A stretch of 32,403 nt of DNA from Burkholderiales bacterium. Lineage in GTDB: Bacteria; Pseudomonadota; Gammaproteobacteria; Burkholderiales; Burkholderiaceae_C. Positions 28,441-32,403 of the stretch are shown piece after piece; position 1 is the first letter of the stretch; each line of letters begins with the position of its first letter. The DNA lies in assembly GCA_028864885.1 (NCBI GenBank), contig JAGWLR010000036.1:1-32403 (forward strand), written 5' to 3'. The notes beneath the pieces are model-generated. The model ran no database searches, was not told the DNA's origin, and worked only from the letters and a program-made list of their open reading frames with translations. The position numbers were made by a program, and so were the translations under genes.

Positions 28441-28917
28441 TTAGTCGATCAGACACATGTCAGGACTGAGCAGCAGGCTCTCGATGTCCAGCAAAATCAC
28501 CATGCGCTCTCCCACTTGGGCCAGACCTCGGATGTAGGCTGCATCGATGGCCGAATTCAATTCGGGCGCAGTTCGGACAGCCTCAGCCGGAATTTCCATC
28601 ACATCGCTCACCGAGTCAACCACCGCGCCGATGGTGCGGGTACCGATGTGCAGCACGATGCTGACCGTGAAAGCGTTGTATTCAGCCGAATCGCAGCCGA
28701 AACGCAGCCGCAAATCCACGATGGGCACGATGGTGCCGCGTAGGTTGATAACGCCTTTGAGAAAGTGCGGGGCGTTGGCAATGCGCGTAGGGTTTTCATA
28801 CCCCCGGATCTCCTGCACTTTCAGGATATCGATGCCATATTCTTCGTCGCCCAGGCGGAAGGTGAGGTACTCACGTGCCAGCGTGGTTTGCACGTCCAGC
28901 GTTTCCATCATGCCCAT
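28441..28917 (-). CDS. cheW: CheW chemotaxis adaptor
   Basis: This 158-residue CheW scaffold would link receptors to CheA. The fold is seen as YLTFRLGDEEYGIDILKVQE (17-36), the signature APHFLKGVINLRGTIVPIVDLRLRF (cited in part: VINLRGTIVPIVDL), then IGAVVDSVSDVMEI and a C-terminal ILLDIESLL. The start at 28917 is supported by AGGAG nine nucleotides upstream. The gene lies 31 nt after cheA and 32 nt before the Cache gene, all on the same strand. Confidence 0.96.
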   Translation of the reverse strand: MGMMETLDVQTTLAREYLTFRLGDEEYGIDILKVQEIRGYENPTRIANAPHFLKGVINLRGTIVPIVDLRLRFGCDSAEYNAFTVSIVLHIGTRTIGAVVDSVSDVMEIPAEAVRTAPELNSAIDAAYIRGLAQVGERMVILLDIESLLLSPDMCLID

Positions 28918-28948
28918 TGCTTGTTTCTCCTCGTACTTCTAGTCAGAT

Positions 28949-31186
28949 TCAGTGGCGTGAACGGCGCACCAGGCTGCCCACATCCAGAATCAGCGCCACC
29001 CGACCATCGCCCATGATGGTGGCACCCGAAACGTCGCTGACCTTACGGTAATTGCTTTCCAGGTTCTTGACCACCACTTGTTGCTGGCCCAGCAGTTCGT
29101 CGACCAGCATGGCCACTCGGCCCACTTCAGACTCGACCACCACCATGATGCCGGCGTTGTGCTCCCAGTCGAAGCGTGGCACTTGGAAGACTTTTTCCAG
29201 CTCGATGACCGGCATGTATTCGTCACGCACCTCGACCACGCGGCCAGAGCCCCCCACAGTCTTGATCATCTCGGGGCTGACCTGGAAGGACTCGACCACC
29301 GACGACAGCGGCAGGATGTAGACCTCTTCGCCCACGCCCACGCTCATACCGTCCATGATGGCCAGGGTCAGCGGCAGGCGAACCGCCACACGCATGCCGT
29401 AGCCTTCAGCCGAATCAATCTCGACTGTCCCCCCCAGCGAGGTGATGTTCTTCTTGACCACGTCCATGCCCACACCACGACCCGACACATCGGTGATGGT
29501 CTCAGCGGTGGAGAAGCCGGGGGCGAAAATCAGGTTCCAGCACTCCGAGTCGGTCATCGAGTCGGGCGCGTCAATGCCGCGCTCGCGAGCCTTCTTGATC
29601 AGCTTTTCGCGCGACAGGCCACGGCCATCGTCACGCACTTCGATCACGATCGAGCCACCCTGATGCGAAGCAGCCAGGGTGATGGTGCCGCTCTCGGGCT
29701 TGCCCTTGGACAAACGATCGGCCGGCATTTCGACACCGTGGTCACAGGAATTGCGCACCAGGTGAGTCAGCGGATCGGTGATCTTTTCGACCAGACCCTT
29801 GTCCAGTTCGGTGGCTTCACCCTGGGTGACCAACTCGACCTTCTTGCCCAGCTTGTTGGCCAGGTCGCGCAGCATGCGGGGGAAGCGGCTGAACACGGTC
29901 GACATCGGAATCATCCGAATCGACATCACCGCCTCTTGCAGATCGCGGGTGTTGCGGTCCAGATCGGTCAGGCCCGACACCAGTTGTTGGTACACGACCG
30001 GATCCAGCCCACGGCTGTTTTGAGCCAGCATGGCCTGGGTGATCACCAGTTCGCCCACCAGGTTGATGAGTTGGTCGACTTTTTCGACTGACACGCGGAT
30101 GGTCGAGGCTTCCAGTCCCGCCGCTGCAGGCTTCTCAGCTTTCGCCGCAGGCTTCACTGCCGCTGATTTGGGTGCTGCAGCCTCGACCTTGCTAACTGGA
30201 TTGGCTATCGTTGCCGCAGGTGCGCCCGGGGCATTGTCGAAGAAGCCATATCCGGAAGCTTTATCAGTCGCAGCCTGAGCTGCTTGTGCTTCCGCAGAAG
30301 GAGCCACGGGAGCTCCGGGTGCGTCGTCAAAGAAGCCAAACCCTGCATCAGCCGCAGAAGCCGCAGCCGGCGTCGCTGGTGCAACCGCAGCAGGAGCCGC
30401 AGGGGCATCCAGTGAGAAGAAGGACACCTGTTCCCGTGCCACGTGAAAGGTAAACAGATCCAAGAGTTCTGATTCAGCTGTACCCGTGGTGACCTTGAAT
30501 CGACGCACCCCCGGCAAACTGGCGTGATCAGGCAGGGCTTCGATGGTTCCTAGGTCAGTGATTTCCTTGAACAACTCCGCCAGGTTGTCTGCCACCGCAG
30601 GATCATTCAGTGGACCGACACGAAGTTCCACCGTGCGCTGCCCCGAGACAGCAGCAACGGTTGTTGGCAAGGGTGAGGCATCTACACTTGGGCTGGCCAC
30701 CTCGGCTGCAGCGGGCGTCTCGACGATGGGCGCAGAAGCCATCGGAGCGGCTGCCGCTGTGGCGCCTTCTCCCGCCACAAAGGCACGGATATTGAACAAA
30801 AGTTCAGTTGTATCAACTGCGTCGCCACCACCGCCAGCGTGGCGCGCTAACATGGCTTTCAAAGAATCACCTGACGACAAGAGCACATCGACCATCGGCG
30901 CCGTAGGCTGCAACTCGTGGCGACGCAACTTGTCTAGCAGCGTTTCCATCTGGTGGGTCAGCTCAGCGACGTCGCTGAAACCGAAGGTGGCAGCCCCCCC
31001 TTTGATGGAGTGGGCGCAACGGAAGATGGCATTGAGCTCTTCATCGTCGGCGGCTTCGACATCCAGCTTCATCAGAAGCTGCTCCATGTTCTCAAGGTTC
31101 TCACCCGCTTCTTCAAAGAAGACCTGGTAGAACTGACTGAGGTCAATGCCTGCGGATTGGCTGTTGTCTGTGCTTGTCTCTGCCAT
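28949..31186 (-). CDS. cheA: CheA chemotaxis histidine kinase
   Basis: This 745-residue kinase has the P1-P5 plan: Hpt with His59 in FRCAHSIKGGAATFG; a P2-like CheY-binding domain at about 184-258 (VELRVGPLN to LDLFTFHVAREQVSFFSL); a long Ala/Pro linker (258-358) that contains two near-identical motifs, GFGFFDDAPGAP (282-293) and GYGFFDNAPGAP (312-323); the dimerisation domain from about 360; the ATP domain with LTHLVRNSCDHGVEMP, VRDDGRGLS and GRGVGMDVVKKN; and a CheW-like P5 domain (about 605-740). It would phosphorylate the adjacent CheY. No CheR or CheB gene is in the window. It begins 64 nt downstream of cheY. Confidence 0.96.
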   Translation of the reverse strand: MAETSTDNSQSAGIDLSQFYQVFFEEAGENLENMEQLLMKLDVEAADDEELNAIFRCAHSIKGGAATFGFSDVAELTHQMETLLDKLRRHELQPTAPMVDVLLSSGDSLKAMLARHAGGGGDAVDTTELLFNIRAFVAGEGATAAAAPMASAPIVETPAAAEVASPSVDASPLPTTVAAVSGQRTVELRVGPLNDPAVADNLAELFKEITDLGTIEALPDHASLPGVRRFKVTTGTAESELLDLFTFHVAREQVSFFSLDAPAAPAAVAPATPAAASAADAGFGFFDDAPGAPVAPSAEAQAAQAATDKASGYGFFDNAPGAPAATIANPVSKVEAAAPKSAAVKPAAKAEKPAAAGLEASTIRVSVEKVDQLINLVGELVITQAMLAQNSRGLDPVVYQQLVSGLTDLDRNTRDLQEAVMSIRMIPMSTVFSRFPRMLRDLANKLGKKVELVTQGEATELDKGLVEKITDPLTHLVRNSCDHGVEMPADRLSKGKPESGTITLAASHQGGSIVIEVRDDGRGLSREKLIKKARERGIDAPDSMTDSECWNLIFAPGFSTAETITDVSGRGVGMDVVKKNITSLGGTVEIDSAEGYGMRVAVRLPLTLAIMDGMSVGVGEEVYILPLSSVVESFQVSPEMIKTVGGSGRVVEVRDEYMPVIELEKVFQVPRFDWEHNAGIMVVVESEVGRVAMLVDELLGQQQVVVKNLESNYRKVSDVSGATIMGDGRVALILDVGSLVRRSRH
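30218..30343 (-). repeat. Coding direct repeat in the cheA linker (GFGFFD motif, two copies)
   Basis: Residues 282-293 and 312-323 of CheA are near-identical 12-mers (GFGFFDDAPGAP and GYGFFDNAPGAP), exactly 30 residues apart. The copies lie at 30308-30343 and 30218-30253. They are the only aromatic clusters in an Ala/Pro-rich linker. Confidence 0.85.
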
Positions 31187-31250
31187 GACTGGCTCCCGAA
31201 TCGTCTCGTGAAGAAAGTGCTTTGATGAATTCGGCCTTGCGACCGAACCG

Positions 31251-31613
31251 TCAGCGGATCACTTTCTGTATCACTTCGATCAGTTTGTTTGGATCAAATG
31301 GCTTGACCAACCATCCAGTCGCCCCAGCAGCACGTCCTGCCTGCTTCATCTGATCGCTGGACTCGGTGGTCAAGATCAAGATTGGGGTGGACTTGAACTG
31401 CGGGTTTTCGCGCAATTTCTTGGTGAGGCTGATGCCGTCCATCCGAGGCATGTTCTGATCTGTCAGAACCAGATCAAAGTTGCGACCACCCGCCTTTTCC
31501 CAGGCGTCTTGGCCATCAACGGCCTCAACAACGTTGTAGCCAGCGCTCTTGAGCGTGAAGGCCACCATTTGACGCATGGATGCAGAATCGTCGACGGCAA
31601 GGATCGAATGCAT
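31251..31613 (-). CDS. cheY: CheY response regulator
   Basis: This 120-residue receiver-only protein would carry the signal from CheA to the motor or another target. The acid pocket VDDSAS is at 7-12, the phospho-acceptor is Asp52 in LVLTDQNMPRMDG, the switch Thr82 is in ILILTTES, and Lys104 is in WLVKPFDP. I chose ATG 31613, which has GGAGAG five nucleotides upstream, over a longer frame to 31664. It lies 94 nt downstream of the CheZ-like gene and 64 nt upstream of cheA. Which output it controls, flagellar or otherwise, is not visible here. Confidence 0.95.
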   Translation of the reverse strand: MHSILAVDDSASMRQMVAFTLKSAGYNVVEAVDGQDAWEKAGGRNFDLVLTDQNMPRMDGISLTKKLRENPQFKSTPILILTTESSDQMKQAGRAAGATGWLVKPFDPNKLIEVIQKVIR

Positions 31614-31707
31614 GTCGCTCTCCGGACTATAAACAGGGCAAATTAGCAAGCAGTGAAAAAACAATCACACAGCGGCGATCGATATTTCGGCTGATGAGAC
31701 ATAAGCT

Positions 31708-32208
31708 TTAGAACAACTCGACGGAACCGGCGTCGACCTCATCTTGGGTCACCGGATTGGGTTTCATCGGGCCGTCCTCGACCACCGCCATGCCGTCGGG
31801 ATCGTCGTCCCCCAAGGCATCACGGGCAATTTGGTCGGCGCAATTGCGCAAACGCTTGTTCGTGTGCGCAATCAACTGAGTGGCCATGTCCTGAAACTGC
31901 AGGGCCGTGACCGACTGGTACAAGGTCTTGAGGGTCTCTTGCAGCTGCGGCGACAAATCGTGCTCGCTGTCAATCGCCTCGCCCAGCTTGGACGCCGCAC
32001 CGTGAAAGCCGCTCATCAGCACTTCACAGGCGTGGTCCAACAGGCGCTGAAGGCGCTCAAGGTCATTCGTCGCTGTCATCAGGTGATCTTGCAACTCAGC
32101 CGCCAGCAACAGCGGCATTTCCCCAACCGACGCTCTGGCGTACCCCCCTCCAGGGGTATCCGGAGCATTGCCTGGCGGCGTTGCGACGGGATCGTCGTTG
32201 GTTAGCAT
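31708..32208 (-). CDS. Short CheZ-like protein (probable CheY-P phosphatase)
   Basis: This is a 166-residue, mainly helical protein; the start is ATG 32208 with GGAG five nucleotides upstream (a 16-codon longer frame exists). After about 25 disordered residues, helices run from about 30 to 130. The segment ALQFQDMATQLIAH places Asp107 and Gln111 four apart; this D-x3-Q spacing and the FQD context match the catalytic Asp143/Gln147 of E. coli CheZ (FQDLTGQ). The C-terminus is an acidic linker ending DAGSVELF, comparable in position to the CheY-binding C-terminal peptide of CheZ. It heads the cluster before cheY, the expected substrate. The protein is shorter than E. coli CheZ (214 residues), and the rest shows little recognisable similarity, so the call is by motif and context. 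Confidence 0.75.
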   Translation of the reverse strand: MLTNDDPVATPPGNAPDTPGGGYARASVGEMPLLLAAELQDHLMTATNDLERLQRLLDHACEVLMSGFHGAASKLGEAIDSEHDLSPQLQETLKTLYQSVTALQFQDMATQLIAHTNKRLRNCADQIARDALGDDDPDGMAVVEDGPMKPNPVTQDEVDAGSVELF

Positions 32209-32258
32209 CGTGGCTCCACTCAACCTAGTTTCAAAGGCCCCAGACAGCAGGGACACTG

Positions 32259-32274
32259 GGCAAACATGTTTGCC
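32259..32274. promoter_or_regulatory. Perfect 16-bp palindrome, candidate operator
   Basis: GGCAAACATGTTTGCC reads the same on both strands and stops 1 nt short of the candidate -10 of the Che cluster. A perfect dyad of this size at a predicted transcription start is a plausible repressor site. No matching regulator gene is in the window. Confidence 0.45.
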
Positions 32275-32275
32275 A

Positions 32276-32305
32276 TCTATACAGTTCAGTCATGTCAATC
32301 GGCAA
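32276..32305 (-). promoter_or_regulatory. Candidate sigma70-type promoter of the Che cluster
   Basis: Reading the minus strand, TTGCCG (32305-32300) and TATAGA (32281-32276) are separated by 18 nt and lie about 70 nt upstream of the CheZ-like start. A TTGACA a few bases further down is too close to the -10 (11 nt) to serve as its -35. This is the only promoter-like pair I find in the 195-nt leader. A start site near 32269 would fall inside the 16-bp palindrome just downstream. Motif match only. Confidence 0.35.
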
Positions 32306-32403
32306 TCGGTGAGAACTGTGTAGGCGGTTGTTAGAATTTTTCTCATTTCCTGTCAGACAATGCGCACAATGACACGGGAAAACTTGGTGTAAATCGACCG
32401 ATT

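Larger units (their letters stand above)
32209..32403. other. 195-nt leader upstream of the Che cluster, to the window edge
   Basis: No coding frame is supported here. Besides the palindrome and candidate promoter it holds the direct repeat ACAATG-CGC-ACAATG (plus strand, around 32357-32371) and, on the minus strand, a tandem CCGATTG CCGATTG just before TTGACA. The gene to the right is outside the window. Confidence 0.5.

Noticed and set aside
28409-28456. 16-residue longer start for the secreted Cache protein
   Set aside because: It would bury the signal peptide behind a polar lead and overlap cheW, while ATG 28408 has a good ribosome binding site.
31230-31247. Hairpin TTCGG...CCGAA between cheY and cheA as a terminator
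   Set aside because: It has a stem of only 5 bp with an 8-nt loop and no U-tract; it is not convincing as a terminator.
32258-32275. Sigma54-like TGG...GC pattern overlapping the palindrome (minus strand)
   Set aside because: GG and GC are separated by 11 nt; sigma54 promoters need 10, and the flanking consensus is poor.
32276-32298. TTGACA and TATAGA on the minus strand as a promoter pair
   Set aside because: The spacer is only 11 nt; TTGCCG at 18 nt is the better partner.
32297-32330. Sigma28 (flagellar) promoter: GCCGATTG resembles the -10 element
   Set aside because: The -35 at the right distance (TACACAGT) matches the consensus at only about half its positions.

Overview
The window reads as a GC-rich betaproteobacterial chromosome, most likely order Burkholderiales and possibly family Comamonadaceae. 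The basis is the gene order (yqgE-ruvX-pyrR-pyrB-pyrC'-plsC; rubredoxin-pilG-pilH-pilI-pilJ-chpA; a thiD-like gene before hemL) and the protein types, such as the DUF3683-type giant FAD/Fe-S oxidoreductase. Genus was not determined. It is dense core-genome sequence: no tRNA, rRNA, CRISPR array, insertion sequence or prophage was seen, and no stretch over 300 bases lacks a gene.

Layout. (1) 1-4313, minus strand: a tightly coupled operon yqgE-ruvX-pyrR-pyrB-pyrC'-plsC (plsC runs off the left edge). It joins pyrimidine synthesis and its PRTase/regulator to a Holliday-junction-resolvase-like protein and a lysophosphatidate acyltransferase. The dihydroorotase-like member has lost its metal ligands. 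(2) 4312-5760, plus strand: a class I DNA photolyase. (3) 5785-17206, minus strand: a Pil-Chp chemosensory operon for type IV pili, with rubredoxin, PilG, PilH, PilI (CheW-like), PilJ (MCP-like), the 2076-residue hybrid kinase ChpA/PilL and, overlapping the end of chpA, a GGDEF diguanylate cyclase. (4) 17314-20952, plus strand: thiD-like kinase, hemL and mpl. (5) 20959-21747, minus strand: glycerophosphodiester phosphodiesterase. (6) 21915-26374, plus strand: a 1329-residue flavin/Fe-S dehydrogenase and a HIT-family protein. (7) 26393-32208, minus strand: a second chemosensory cluster of a short CheZ-like protein, CheY, CheA, CheW, a secreted single-Cache protein and an MCP, with a candidate promoter and a perfect 16-bp palindrome upstream.

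How it fits together. The two chemosensory systems lie on the same strand about 9 kb apart (26393 versus 17206). One would control pilus motility through PilG/PilH and ChpA, the other would act through CheA/CheY. The diguanylate cyclase at the end of the Chp operon and the CheZ-like protein at the head of the Che cluster end in nearly the same peptide (G-D/S-V-E-L-F), which suggests a shared docking partner. The Che CheA carries two copies of a GFGFFD-type motif in its linker, and the cluster encodes a stand-alone periplasmic Cache protein next to the receptor. These features, together with a set of mutually exclusive hairpins after pilH and dyads in two promoter regions, are the least explained parts of an otherwise ordinary region. 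All functional statements are from reading the sequence; no database search was run.
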